Positions 25,556 to 34,248 of a DNA stretch of 64,000 nucleotides are shown one piece after another (positions within the stretch are counted from its first letter, which is position 1; every line of letters starts with the position of its first letter). The translations under genes were made by a program, and so were the position numbers. The DNA comes from GCA-1730015 sp964393885. GTDB lineage: Bacteria; Pseudomonadota; Gammaproteobacteria; Granulosicoccales; Granulosicoccaceae. Under the pieces are notes generated by a model, which saw nothing but the letters and a program-made list of their open reading frames with translations, did not search any database and was not told where the DNA came from. The stretch covers positions 1 to 64,000 of the forward strand of contig CAYMVV010000001.1 of assembly GCA_964393885.1 (NCBI GenBank), written 5' to 3'.

Positions 25556-25582
25556 TTAGCACTCTAATGCTGTGAGTGCTAA
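25556..25582. promoter_or_regulatory. CIRCE element (HrcA operator) upstream of rpoH
   Basis: A perfect match to the CIRCE consensus: TTAGCACTC (25556-25564), nine-base spacer TAATGCTGT, GAGTGCTAA (25574-25582). It ends 33 bp before the rpoH start codon, probably in the 5' leader or overlapping the promoter. CIRCE binds the repressor HrcA, usually upstream of groESL or dnaKJ. HrcA control of the heat-shock sigma factor gene follows by inference. Confidence 0.95.
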
Positions 25583-25615
25583 AATAGGCCGAGTTCGGCA
25601 GAGGAGAACAACCTA

Positions 25616-26488
25616 ATGACCCATGCAATGGTTAAAGCATCACCCATGGCTTTACCTGCGGTCAGCGATGATCTAAACGGCTATCTGGCCAAAATAGCTG
25701 CTTTTCCGGTGCTAACCGCCGAGGAAGAGCAAAAGCTGGCAATCAAATACCGCGATGACGATGATCTCGACTCCGCGGGTAAAATGGTAATGTCACAACT
25801 CCGTTTCGTCGTGCACCTGGCACGTAGCTACTCAGGATACGGTCTGCCACTGGCTGATCTGGTGCAAGAGGGCAATATTGGCCTGATGAAAGCGGTCAAG
25901 CGTTTTGATCCCGACGTCGGCGTGAGGCTCATCTCTTTCGCAGTACACTGGATTCGCGCCGAAATTCACGAGTATGTAATCCGCAACTGGCGTATCGTTA
26001 AGGTCGCTACCACCAAGGCGCAACGCAAGCTATTTTTTAAATTGCGAAGCTCCAAGAAAGGCCTGGGATGGTTTTCAGCCGCTGAGGCAGAAGCGGTAGC
26101 GCGCGATCTCGGCGTCACACAGGAACAGGTGTACGAAATGGAATCCCGGCTCACCAGCGGAGACACATCTTTTGATGCGACAACCGCTGATGATGGCTCG
26201 GAGAAACGGGCACTACGACCTGCAGAGTATTTGCATGTTGAAAATGCTGATCCTGCACAGGTAGCCGAATCACAAAATTACGCCGATACACAGGCAGATA
26301 TTTTGGCTGATGGCTTGCTCGATCTCGATGAAAGAAGTCGCGATATCCTGCAACGTCGATGGCTTAATGATGACGGAAAAACCACCTTACAGGATCTGGC
26401 TGATGAATACAGCGTGTCTGCTGAGAGAATCAGACAGATCGAAAAAGCAGCGATGAAAAAGCTGAAAGCCCACATGCTCGCTGCTTAA
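25616..26488 (+). CDS. rpoH: RNA polymerase heat-shock sigma factor RpoH (sigma-32)
   Basis: 290 residues. The region 2 core has LVQEGNIGLMKAVKRFDP, the RpoH box QRKLFFKLR (diagnostic of sigma-32) follows, and the C-terminal region 4 helix-turn-helix is LQDLADEYSVSAERIRQIEKAAMKKLK. It directs transcription of heat-shock genes. AGGAGA lies nine bases before the ATG. It follows ftsYEX as in most gammaproteobacteria, but has its own 134-bp leader with a CIRCE operator, so HrcA repression is likely. A strong hairpin lies after the stop. Confidence 0.97.
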   Translation: MTHAMVKASPMALPAVSDDLNGYLAKIAAFPVLTAEEEQKLAIKYRDDDDLDSAGKMVMSQLRFVVHLARSYSGYGLPLADLVQEGNIGLMKAVKRFDPDVGVRLISFAVHWIRAEIHEYVIRNWRIVKVATTKAQRKLFFKLRSSKKGLGWFSAAEAEAVARDLGVTQEQVYEMESRLTSGDTSFDATTADDGSEKRALRPAEYLHVENADPAQVAESQNYADTQADILADGLLDLDERSRDILQRRWLNDDGKTTLQDLADEYSVSAERIRQIEKAAMKKLKAHMLAA

Positions 26489-26513
26489 ACTGACTCAACC
26501 TGGCGATTTTGCC

Positions 26514-26545
26514 TGCGGTCTCTTGATCTGTCTCAAGAGGCCGCA
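26514..26545. terminator. Stem-loop downstream of rpoH
   Basis: A 13-bp stem (TGCGGTCTCTTGA with TCAAGAGGCCGCA, one G-U pair) and a six-base loop, 25 bp after the rpoH stop, between converging genes. No U-tract follows on either side, so it may act as a 3'-end stabiliser or with Rho rather than as an intrinsic terminator. Confidence 0.5.
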
Positions 26546-26637
26546 ACCCACTAAACCCACACCCCTTCTACTTTCGTTCACTAGCGATATTCAGTGCTGC
26601 AATGAGTACGCAAAGAATTTTTAGGAACACCTGACGG

Positions 26638-27525
26638 TTAACCCCTTTCCGCGAGACTTCCTACCTCTTCAAGCATCATACTGCCGTCTGGCAAGTCAAT
26701 CCAATCGTCGGTGTCAGACTCCTCCTGAGGCCCCGCTTCTCTTTGTCCGGCAGTTGCTGTTGCTTCCACTTCAGAATCGATGACATTCAGATCGATCTCC
26801 TCAAAATCGGGTTCAATACCTTCAATTTTAGCTGCCGGATTGACCAAGAATCCGCTCTCTGCGTAGCTGCTCTGCCCTGCGTCAACTGCGTCGATAATAC
26901 CGCGGATATCCTGCAGGGATATATCTTTGTGGTTATCTAAAATGTCTCTGGACATTGCCCGATAATCGTCGATTGACAGTCCCTTGCGCGCCGCATTGGT
27001 GACCTCTACCGCATAGAGTATTGTGTCCGGGATATTTTGCTCGTCAGGAATTTCTACCAACTCCACATAGGGCCATCTGGGTGCAAACGCATAGGCACCG
27101 GCAAAGGCTATTTTTGCATCAGCTTTCGCTGCTCCTTCTGCCCGCAGACCATGATAAAAGGTGGTCTGTACTGATTGCCAGCGTTCTATTTTCTGATCCG
27201 TTGCGACACTGTGGATAGCCACGGTTTTCAGCCAGTCACTTATCGGCAGCAAACCGGAGAATTGCCAAACAAAAGCTGGCACTTGCTGCGCAATAATACT
27301 GTCTTTTTTAGCGACCACTGTTTTGCCATCGGGTGTACTAAAAAAAAGGTCACAGCGCAATTTGGTGCCGTCATCGAGAAACAACTGCGATTCCTGCACA
27401 CGCGTGGTGTACTCGCCAACACACTGCTGATGCTGATTCCCTATCGCATCAGGCGACGAGACGGTCAAACCCAGCGTAACGCTTACGGCTAATGCACCTG
27501 CAGACAACTGATGTAGAGTATTCAT
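26638..27525 (-). CDS. Exported protein of unknown function
   Basis: 295 residues from the ATG at 27525, preceded by GGGGAA; eight further codons upstream are open but unlikely. An N-terminal signal peptide (MNTLHQLSAGALAVSVTLGL, cleavage near SPDA) points to the periplasm. The mature part carries two early cysteines (CVGEYTTR and LRCDLFF), a hydrophilic middle, and a very acidic C-terminal tail (EEIDLNVIDSEVEATA, then EESDTDDWIDLPDG). I do not recognise a domain. It converges with rpoH and has no operon partner. Confidence 0.65.
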   Translation of the reverse strand: MNTLHQLSAGALAVSVTLGLTVSSPDAIGNQHQQCVGEYTTRVQESQLFLDDGTKLRCDLFFSTPDGKTVVAKKDSIIAQQVPAFVWQFSGLLPISDWLKTVAIHSVATDQKIERWQSVQTTFYHGLRAEGAAKADAKIAFAGAYAFAPRWPYVELVEIPDEQNIPDTILYAVEVTNAARKGLSIDDYRAMSRDILDNHKDISLQDIRGIIDAVDAGQSSYAESGFLVNPAAKIEGIEPDFEEIDLNVIDSEVEATATAGQREAGPQEESDTDDWIDLPDGSMMLEEVGSLAERG

Positions 27526-27549
27526 TGGTTCCCCGGCTATAAAGGCCAT

Positions 27550-28106
27550 TTAGACCCGCATAAATTGAGAACAAGCTATCAAAACCGAGTCTGCGTATCT
27601 GTGAATGAGCGCACGGTAGTTGCGACTGATTTTTTACCAATTGGCCACAAACAGGACCGAGAAAGTATGATCTGATGCTGATGCCATCTACCGACCAGAT
27701 ATTACGATCCATATCGTTAAGTACGCGTATCACATGCAACGGAAATCATTGATAAAAATGCACCATTACGGCGCATTCGCATGCTGAGTGGAGGATCAAC
27801 CGCAGTGATTTTTATCTAACAAATTTTGAGTTTCTGTTTTTGTTGTTAGATGTGCTGCAAACCGCGAAGAAATGGCGTGCTTCGCGCCACTAGAGCACCC
27901 TGCTTTTGCAAAATTTGCCGCTTGCGATGGAATCGGTTTACTTCTCAAGCAGGTGCCGTGGATTGCCGTGGTGAGCGAACGAACCCCATCAAACCATCGA
28001 TTCGACATCTCTCGCTCGCCTGCTGGCAAAATGTGGCAAGTGTATCGCGCGAGTGTTCAGGCTGTTTTTTGCATGCGACAGCACTGCCAGCCGGGGTGAA
28101 TGGGTG
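27550..28106. other. Long intergenic region with an inverted repeat and possible small ORF
   Basis: About 557 bp between the exported unknown and cyoE. It holds a 9-bp inverted repeat (ATCTAACAA at 27814-27822, TTGTTAGAT at 27843-27851) and, right after it, a frame open from 27872 to 28099 on the + strand whose antisense strand is also open over much of its length. No promoter or RNA gene could be identified. Confidence 0.5.
27872..28099 (+). CDS. Possible small protein (low confidence)
   Basis: 75 residues from ATG (beginning MACFAPLEHPAFAKFAACDG, ending MRQHCQPG). A weak GAAGAA precedes the start. The antisense strand is open too, so only one, or neither, is coding. The sequence resembles short hypothetical proteins I think I have seen in other gammaproteobacteria, without certainty. 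If real, it is a small cytosolic protein with four cysteines and no recognised domain. It might instead be a conserved non-coding element. Confidence 0.25.
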   Translation: MACFAPLEHPAFAKFAACDGIGLLLKQVPWIAVVSERTPSNHRFDISRSPAGKMWQVYRASVQAVFCMRQHCQPG

Positions 28107-29066
28107 TTAGCGAAAAAACAAGGGGAAGTAATGATCAACCAGTAGTGCTCCAAACAACCCCATTAGGTACTGAATAGACACCATAAACATTCGCATAGGT
28201 TGTTTCGACAAGTCCGGATTCATAGTTTTTACCGCATGCACTAGAAACCAAAGACCGAGTGCAATTGCTGCTACCAGATAAATCAACCCGCTCATATGAA
28301 TTAAATACGGGACTATCGTTATCAGCACGAGCAAAATGGTATACAACAATATTTGCAGTCGCGTGTATTCGTTGCCGTGGGTAACTGGCAACATGGGAAT
28401 ATCCACTTTTGCGTAGTCGTCGCGCCGATGGATTGCCAACGCCCAGAAATGTGGAGGCGTCCATATAAAAACGATCAAAAACAACAATAGCGACTGCGCT
28501 GTCACTTCACCTGTTATTGCGGCCCAACCCAAAACAGGAGGCATTGCCCCTGCCGCACCGCCAATCACTATGTTCTGTGGCGTCGCACGTTTGAGGTACA
28601 TGGTGTAGACACAGGCATAACCAATCAGGGAAAAAAACGTCAATACAGCGGTAAGCAAGTTGACAAAAACAACCAGGATCGCCATGGACGCCAATCCAAT
28701 AGCAGCGGCGAACATAAGACATTGATCAGCACTTAGGTTTCCCTGGGGCAGTGGCCGATTACGAGTGCGATGCATTTGTGCATCAGCTTGCTGATCAACA
28801 ACATGGTTGATAGCGGCAGCTGAAGCGGCGGCCAGTCCAATACCGACGATACCAAAAAAGGTTTGCTGCAAAGGCAGCATCCCGGGTACTGACAGGACCA
28901 TACCCACGATTGCTGTAAATACCAGCAACAAAACTACTTTCGGCTTGGTGACTTCCAGATAGTCGCTCAGCGAGGCAGAGCGTGCCGTCACGGCATCTAC
29001 ATTTGCAGCACTGACGTTTGCAGCACCGCCGTCAATAGATCCGGCTTCATTGTTTGATTGAGTCAA
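28107..29066 (-). CDS. cyoE: Protoheme IX farnesyltransferase (heme O synthase)
   Basis: 319 residues with about nine membrane helices. Transfers a farnesyl group to heme b to form heme O. UbiA-family motifs: KPKVVLLLVFTA (helix 1), NHVVDQQADAQMHRTRNRPL (the aspartate-rich N-x-x-x-D-x-x-x-D site) and the second motif WTPPHFWALAIHRRDDYAKVDIPMLP. Also called ctaB in oxidase clusters. It ends the leftward cox assembly group; heme A synthase, which normally sits beside it, is missing. Confidence 0.95.
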   Translation of the reverse strand: MTQSNNEAGSIDGGAANVSAANVDAVTARSASLSDYLEVTKPKVVLLLVFTAIVGMVLSVPGMLPLQQTFFGIVGIGLAAASAAAINHVVDQQADAQMHRTRNRPLPQGNLSADQCLMFAAAIGLASMAILVVFVNLLTAVLTFFSLIGYACVYTMYLKRATPQNIVIGGAAGAMPPVLGWAAITGEVTAQSLLLFLIVFIWTPPHFWALAIHRRDDYAKVDIPMLPVTHGNEYTRLQILLYTILLVLITIVPYLIHMSGLIYLVAAIALGLWFLVHAVKTMNPDLSKQPMRMFMVSIQYLMGLFGALLVDHYFPLFFR

Positions 29067-29072
29067 CTGTAA

Positions 29073-29735
29073 CTACCCTATGCGAGAGACCTTCAGCAGA
29101 TGCATTAGATCTTTATACATTTTCTTGGGATCAAGATCAGGTGAGAAGCGCATCATCAGGTTACCGAATGGATCAACCAGATAAATGCAGTCTCCACACG
29201 GCTGCATGCCATCCTGGGCCGCTCTGAATTGAGCGTCAAGCGTGGTTACCTGCTCGCTCGTACCACCCACTACCGCCAGGCCCTCGCCCGCCTGCTCCAG
29301 CTTGTCGGACATGTTGTCTAAATCTCCGGTAACGAACACTCGTTGAACACGATCCATCCGACGCCCGGTTGACAACCTTACCTGACGCATGTTGTACAGA
29401 CTTTTTTCACAATCAGCGTTGCATTCATTCTCGGAGAAATAGACCATGCTCCACTTTTGCTTCAGGTTATCGACACCCCACACATCACCCGAAGCATTTC
29501 GCAACTCAAAGTCTTTCACTGGAACAGCAGGTTTAATCAGCTCGCCGTTTACCGATACGCCAGCTCCCTCATTGCTGCGAACATAGCCGAGCCACAGCCA
29601 GGCCGCAATCAGGGGCGCTGCATAGATCGATATCAGCGCGAACATTTTCATGCGGCTGACTGTGACAGATCTCTTGGGGGATTCTTCAGCAGCGGGCTCA
29701 GCAGCGGGATCGGTAGTAGTGTCAGTATCACTCAT
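29073..29735 (-). CDS. SCO/SenC-like thioredoxin-fold oxidase assembly protein
   Basis: 220 residues. A disordered acidic N terminus is followed by one membrane helix (residues 31-49) and a periplasmic thioredoxin-like domain with CNADC at about 109-113, the CxxxC copper/redox site of SCO proteins, in the context VYFSENECNADCEKSLYNMRQ. A second cysteine pair (CGDC near 188) lies late in the domain. The position between SURF1 and cyoE matches the uncharacterised PA0111-type gene of Pseudomonas. Likely helps metallate the CuA site of oxidase subunit II; this is inference. Its start overlaps the SURF1 stop by 8 bp. Confidence 0.8.
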   Translation of the reverse strand: MSDTDTTTDPAAEPAAEESPKRSVTVSRMKMFALISIYAAPLIAAWLWLGYVRSNEGAGVSVNGELIKPAVPVKDFELRNASGDVWGVDNLKQKWSMVYFSENECNADCEKSLYNMRQVRLSTGRRMDRVQRVFVTGDLDNMSDKLEQAGEGLAVVGGTSEQVTTLDAQFRAAQDGMQPCGDCIYLVDPFGNLMMRFSPDLDPKKMYKDLMHLLKVSRIG

Positions 29736-30567
29736 TGGCTTTTTTAATAAAGTTGAGGTAAATGAACAAAAAAATTACAGCAAACAGCATAGCGAACCAC
29801 TGAAACGCATAGCCGTAATGTTTCTCCGGGCCGTTCGCCACTGGCTGCCAGTTATAGATCAAGCTGCCATTTTGCCCCTGATCCGCAACGACAACGCCGC
29901 GCACCAGCGGTATTTTATCGACTTTATCAGCAATAGTCGCATAATCGATATATTGCAACATCAAAGGCCAATTTTGTTTACGTGGTTCAGCACGTTCTAC
30001 CCTGCGACCTTCACTGCCTGGCTCTTCACTGTGCGCTACAACAACAGGGTTTTCACTCTGAATGACTTCAGTGTCCTCAAGCGCCGGACCGATGGAAAAG
30101 CCCTTAGATGGATTGGTCAGCACCCCTGTCACCAGCTGACCGGTAGTCGCGACAGGAATAAACGGCTTGTCATTGCGATCACCATTGTGTCCAACCCAAC
30201 CCCGATTCACCAGCACAAAGCCATCAGACTCTGATGGATAAAAAGGGGTAATTACCTCGTAACCAGCCTGCTGCTTGTAGATACGGTTGTCGAGCAGAAA
30301 TTGTTTTGTGTAGTCGTAGGAACCGGATAATTCTACCTTCCGGTATACAATATCCCTTATCGAGGTACGCTCATCGAGCGTTGTTAACGCAGAAACAGTC
30401 GCCGCAAGTTCTTTTGCCGCCAACATGGACCGCTTTTCTTCCGCCCTGTCCAGCTGCCATAACCCCAATCGGGCAAACAGCACCACCAGCAGCGCAGTCA
30501 CAATGATCGAAACGATGCCGGTTTTCGTACTAAACTTACGCAACCTCGACTGAATGTGGTTTGCCAC
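29728..30567 (-). CDS. SURF1 family cytochrome oxidase assembly protein
   Basis: 279 residues with the SURF1 topology: membrane helices at about 17-37 and 252-271 and a large periplasmic domain between. Conserved elements: FARLGLWQLDRAEEK near the first helix, LLDNRIYKQQAGYEVITPF, and VLVNRGWVG. The family aids heme insertion into subunit I of heme-copper oxidases. Second part of the leftward cox assembly group. Confidence 0.92.
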   Translation of the reverse strand: MANHIQSRLRKFSTKTGIVSIIVTALLVVLFARLGLWQLDRAEEKRSMLAAKELAATVSALTTLDERTSIRDIVYRKVELSGSYDYTKQFLLDNRIYKQQAGYEVITPFYPSESDGFVLVNRGWVGHNGDRNDKPFIPVATTGQLVTGVLTNPSKGFSIGPALEDTEVIQSENPVVVAHSEEPGSEGRRVERAEPRKQNWPLMLQYIDYATIADKVDKIPLVRGVVVADQGQNGSLIYNWQPVANGPEKHYGYAFQWFAMLFAVIFLFIYLNFIKKANE

Positions 30568-30644
30568 GGTGTCCTCTCAGCACTTCACAGTGGACGCATC
30601 ATTGCCGTGTCACATGGTACTATCTTGCTATTTGTGAGCATCGA

Positions 30645-30857
30645 ATGTTACTAGTCAAAGTGTTAGTTGTTGTTCTGCTGCTTGCGGTCATCATCAGTCT
30701 GTTTTCCGGCTTGTTTTTTCTCGTCAAGGACGATGGCAGCAAGCGCAGAACGGTCAACGCACTAACCTGGCGTATTGGCCTGTCCATTGTCGCTATTCTG
30801 ATAATTATTATCGCGGGGTTCGCAGGGTTTATTCCTGTGGATAATACGCCACACTGA
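30645..30857 (+). CDS. DUF2909 family small twin-helix membrane protein
   Basis: 70 residues from the ATG at 30645. Two hydrophobic segments (about 2-23 and 44-62) joined by a short positive loop (FLVKDDGSKRRTVNALTWRI) match the DUF2909 / 'twin transmembrane protein' family. It lies on the opposite strand between SURF1 and coxC, the same unusual placement as in Pseudomonas oxidase clusters, which supports a role linked to the oxidase. Function unknown. Confidence 0.87.
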   Translation: MLLVKVLVVVLLLAVIISLFSGLFFLVKDDGSKRRTVNALTWRIGLSIVAILIIIIAGFAGFIPVDNTPH

Positions 30858-30881
30858 ATCGATAAGACCAAAATACAGGGC

Positions 30882-30914
30882 AAAAAAAAGGGCGCACAAG
30901 GGCGCCCTTTTTTT
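30882..30914. terminator. Bidirectional intrinsic terminator between DUF2909 gene and coxC
   Basis: Eight A, GGGCGC, loop ACAAGG, GCGCCC, then seven T. The symmetric A- and T-tracts make it an intrinsic terminator on both strands, closing the rightward DUF2909 transcript and the leftward coxB-coxA-ctaG-coxC transcript. Confidence 0.93.
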
Positions 30915-30928
30915 ATTTTTAATTCTCG

Positions 30929-31792
30929 CTAGAGAATGTAGACAAATATAAACAGACCCAACCAGACAACATCGACAAAGTGCCAGTACCAGGCTGCCGC
31001 CTCGAATGCAAAATGGTTCGTTGAGGAAAAGTGGCTCTTGGTGCCACGTAGCATCACCACCAGTAGAATGACCGCCCCCATCGTCACGTGAAAGCCATGA
31101 AAACCAGTGAGCAGGAAGAAGGTTGAGCCGTAGATTCCCGTCGACAGCTTCAGGTTCAAATGCCCGTACGCTTCCTTGTACTCAACAGCCTGCAGGACAA
31201 CGAACAGAAAGCCCAGTGCAACGGTAGCCAACAACCAGCGAACCATTTTCTCACGGTTACCATCTTTTATAGCATGGTGCGCAATGGTACAAGTCACACC
31301 CGAGGTAAGCAGTATCAGTGTGTTGATGATAGGCAATGGGAACCATCCCATCTTCAGGAAGTCTCCGCCCAGCTCTGCCGGTCCGTTGGTCGGCCAAACG
31401 TAGTCAAACCCCTGCCATAACACGGCGTTGGTCGCCGCAGCACCACCTTCACCCAATCCGGACAGCCAGGGACCGGAAAAAATTCGTGCGTAAAAAAGCG
31501 CACCAAAAAATGCACCGAAGAACATCACCTCGGAGAAAATGAACCACATCATCGCCATCCGAAACGAGACATCAACCTGCTTGCTGTAAACTCCGTTTTC
31601 AGATTCGGTGATTACATCAGCGAACCAGCGAAACATCATGTACACCAGCAATGCTCCGCCAACTGCCATGACGATCCAGCTGCCGCCATTGAGCATAGAG
31701 GCAAAACCGAGGAAAAACAGAAACAACGCGATCGACCCGACAATAGGCCACTTTGCTTCATGGGGTATGTAATAACTACTATCAGCGCTCAT
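30929..31792 (-). CDS. coxC: Cytochrome c oxidase subunit III
   Basis: 287 residues, seven membrane helices. Family blocks: YIPHEAKWPIVGSIALF at the start, MMWFIFSEVMFFGAFFGALF with the conserved glutamate, LLTGFHGFHVTMGAVIL and WYWHFVDVVWLGLFI at the end. Structural subunit of the aa3-type oxidase in the inner membrane. Fourth coding gene of the leftward cox operon, followed by the bidirectional terminator. Confidence 0.96.
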   Translation of the reverse strand: MSADSSYYIPHEAKWPIVGSIALFLFFLGFASMLNGGSWIVMAVGGALLVYMMFRWFADVITESENGVYSKQVDVSFRMAMMWFIFSEVMFFGAFFGALFYARIFSGPWLSGLGEGGAAATNAVLWQGFDYVWPTNGPAELGGDFLKMGWFPLPIINTLILLTSGVTCTIAHHAIKDGNREKMVRWLLATVALGFLFVVLQAVEYKEAYGHLNLKLSTGIYGSTFFLLTGFHGFHVTMGAVILLVVMLRGTKSHFSSTNHFAFEAAAWYWHFVDVVWLGLFIFVYIL

Positions 31793-31840
31793 AAAATTTC
31801 CATTACGTTCTTTTTAGGTCTTGTGCAGCAGTTTGAAGCA

Positions 31841-32404
31841 TCAACTGTCAGGGACAGAAGCGCCTTCTTCGCCTATGTCAAAGTATGTGTATGAAAGGGT
31901 AATCGTATCGATACTTCGCGGCAGGTCGGGTTCAACAAAAAACACCAGTGGCAAATCTTTTGTAGAGCCAGCCTCAAAGTCCTGCCGGTTAAAGCAAAAA
32001 CACTCAATCTTGTTAAAGTACTTGGCGGCCGAAGACGGGGCGACACTAGGCACTGCCTGTCCAACCGCCGCACGCTGCGCCAAATTAGTGACCAGGTAGG
32101 AAGTTTGATAGCTCTTACCGGGTGTCACTTTCATGGTGCGCTGAGTCGGCTGGAACGTCCACGCCGCACCGGAATTGATCACTGATACAAACTCAACAGT
32201 GATTTCCCGCTGCTCTTTCTGCATCATTTCAGCATCAGGTGCAGCAGACGCCTCCATCGAGGGCTTGCCATTTAAGCCGGTAATATCACAGAGCACGTCA
32301 TAGATCGGCACCATCAGATAACCAAACCCGAACATGCCCACTACCAGCACACACAGCTTGGCGGCAATAAACAAATGCGCTTTACGCAATGCGGTCACGC
32401 TCAT
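31841..32404 (-). CDS. ctaG: Cytochrome c oxidase copper assembly protein CtaG (Cox11)
   Basis: 187 residues from the ATG at 32404; an open extension of 51 codons upstream runs over the small assembly gene and is rejected. An N-terminal helix (about 10-33) anchors a periplasmic beta domain containing ECFCFNRQ, the copper-binding CFCF motif of Cox11, and YFDI near the end. It delivers copper to the CuB site of subunit I. Overlaps the small upstream gene by 4 bp (ATGA). Confidence 0.95.
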   Translation of the reverse strand: MSVTALRKAHLFIAAKLCVLVVGMFGFGYLMVPIYDVLCDITGLNGKPSMEASAAPDAEMMQKEQREITVEFVSVINSGAAWTFQPTQRTMKVTPGKSYQTSYLVTNLAQRAAVGQAVPSVAPSSAAKYFNKIECFCFNRQDFEAGSTKDLPLVFFVEPDLPRSIDTITLSYTYFDIGEEGASVPDS

Positions 32405-32517
32405 GTACTGGCTCCCGAACTCAAAAACTGCATAACGATACTCAGGATATAAAAGCCAAAAGCGATGAAGGCCAATATCACCGGCACCAGTAATTTGTTG
32501 GTTTTTTCTTTGCTCAT
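32401..32517 (-). CDS. Cytochrome oxidase small assembly protein (38 residues)
   Basis: A very short gene, ATG at 32515-32517 and TGA at 32401-32403. The protein begins MSKEKTNKLLVPVILAFIAF, has one membrane helix and ends SSGAST. It matches in size, position and pattern (a lysine-rich start and a single helix) the small assembly protein found between coxA and ctaG in many proteobacterial oxidase clusters. Its stop overlaps the ctaG start, so translation is coupled. The exact role is not known. Confidence 0.85.
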   Translation of the reverse strand: MSKEKTNKLLVPVILAFIAFGFYILSIVMQFLSSGAST

Positions 32518-32606
32518 GACAATGGATGCAGCCAGTCAGACTGGCTGCGTTCTTCACTCATCAATGGTTAATGACGCGAGTTAATGACGAAAGTTAGTGA
32601 TGCAGG

Positions 32607-34187
32607 CTAATTAATAACCGGTGGTTTTTCGAAGGTGTGGTAAGGCGCAGGTGACGGTACCGTCCACTCAAGACCTTCTGCTCCTTCCCAAACCTCGGTC
32701 GTCGCCTTTTTGCCGCTACGCATGCACTTGAGTACAACGTAGACAAAGATCAACTGCGAAAAGCCGAATCCGAACGCACCAATTGTGGCGACTGCATTCC
32801 AGTCGGCGAACTGCAAGCTGTAGTCAGGAATGCGTCGTGGCATCCCCGCCAGACCAACGAAATGCATCGGGAAAAACAGCACATTGAGAAAAATGGTCGA
32901 AACCCAAAAGTGTATTTTGCCCCAGGTTTCGTCATACATGTTGCCGGTCCACTTTGGCATCCAGTAATAGGTAGCTGCCATTATCGAATAGATTGCACCC
33001 GGTACCAGCACGTAGTGAAAATGTGCAACCACAAAATAGGTGTCATGGTACTGAATGTCTGCAGGCGTAATTGCCAGCATCAAACCCGACAAACCACCAA
33101 TGGTAAACATCACCAGAAAGCCGACAGCAAACAGCATCGGTGTCTCAAACGTCATTGAACCGCGCCACATGGTCGCTATCCAGTTAAACACCTTCACCCC
33201 GGTCGGCACTGAAATCATCATCGTAGCAAACATGAAGAACATCTCGCCCGCCAGCGGCATCCCCACGGTAAACATGTGATGCGCCCACACAATGAAGGAC
33301 AAAAAGGCAATGGATGCAGTCGCATAGACCATTGACGCGTAACCAAACAACGGTTTACGTGCAAACGTAGGAATGATACTCGAGATAATGCCAAATGCCG
33401 GCAAGATCAAAATGTAAACTTCAGGGTGTCCAAAAAACCAGAAGATGTGCTGATACATCACTGGATCACCACCACCGGCAGCACTGAAAAAGCTGGTACC
33501 GAAGTAACGGTCTGTCAGCAACATGGTAACCGCACCAGCCAAAACCGGTATAACCGCGATCAACAGATAGGCAGTAATCAACCAGGTCCAAACGAACAAT
33601 GGCATTTTCATTAACGTCATGCCTGGAGCTCGCATGTTGAAAATGGTTGCGACAATATTGATGGAGCCCATCACCGACGAAATGCCCATGAAGTGAATAG
33701 AGAAAATCACAAAGGCAAAACTGTCGCCGCCCTGCAGAGATAACGGAGCGTAAAGCGTCCAGCCACCTGCAGGCCCGCCACCTTCCATGAAAAGGGTCGA
33801 CAGGAGCAAAAGAAATGCAAAAGGCATTATCCAGAAGCTCCAGTTATTCAACCGGGGCAGTGCCATATCCGGACCACCAATCATCATTGGAATCATCCAG
33901 TTTGCCAGTCCAACAAACGCAGGCATGACGACACCAAAAATCATCACCAGTGCATGCATGGTTGTCATCGAGTTGAAAAACAACGGATCAACCAATTGCA
34001 AACCGGGCTGAAACAGCTCCGCCCGAATGATCAGCGCCATGCCACCGCCGATAAAAAACATCACCAGCGCGAAAAGCAGGTACAGGGTACCGATATCTTT
34101 ATGGTTGGTGGTGTATAGCCAACGGGTCCAGCCCTTAGCTGGACCATGATCATCATGATCATGATGTTCTGCGGTTGCAGTACTCAT
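32607..34187 (-). CDS. coxA: Cytochrome c oxidase subunit I
   Basis: 526 residues, twelve membrane helices. The catalytic heme-copper subunit: HHMFTVGM and the His-Tyr site WFFGHPEVYILILPAFG with the proton-pathway glutamate, then the low-spin/high-spin heme histidines in VVAHFHYVL. This is an A-type (mitochondrial-like) oxidase. The N terminus is histidine-rich (EHHDHDDHG at residues 7-15), a possible metal-binding tail. Second gene of the leftward cox operon. Confidence 0.97.
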   Translation of the reverse strand: MSTATAEHHDHDDHGPAKGWTRWLYTTNHKDIGTLYLLFALVMFFIGGGMALIIRAELFQPGLQLVDPLFFNSMTTMHALVMIFGVVMPAFVGLANWMIPMMIGGPDMALPRLNNWSFWIMPFAFLLLLSTLFMEGGGPAGGWTLYAPLSLQGGDSFAFVIFSIHFMGISSVMGSINIVATIFNMRAPGMTLMKMPLFVWTWLITAYLLIAVIPVLAGAVTMLLTDRYFGTSFFSAAGGGDPVMYQHIFWFFGHPEVYILILPAFGIISSIIPTFARKPLFGYASMVYATASIAFLSFIVWAHHMFTVGMPLAGEMFFMFATMMISVPTGVKVFNWIATMWRGSMTFETPMLFAVGFLVMFTIGGLSGLMLAITPADIQYHDTYFVVAHFHYVLVPGAIYSIMAATYYWMPKWTGNMYDETWGKIHFWVSTIFLNVLFFPMHFVGLAGMPRRIPDYSLQFADWNAVATIGAFGFGFSQLIFVYVVLKCMRSGKKATTEVWEGAEGLEWTVPSPAPYHTFEKPPVIN

Positions 34188-34248
34188 AAGTGACTCCGAT
34201 AGATGCTCAAAATTTTAATAGATGTTTTTCGCGCTGAGACCGACCGCG

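Noticed and set aside
34130..34187. Palindromic CATGATCATCATGATCATG at the start of coxA as a regulatory site
   Set aside because: It encodes the histidine/aspartate-rich N terminus of CoxA (His and Asp codons), which explains the symmetry.
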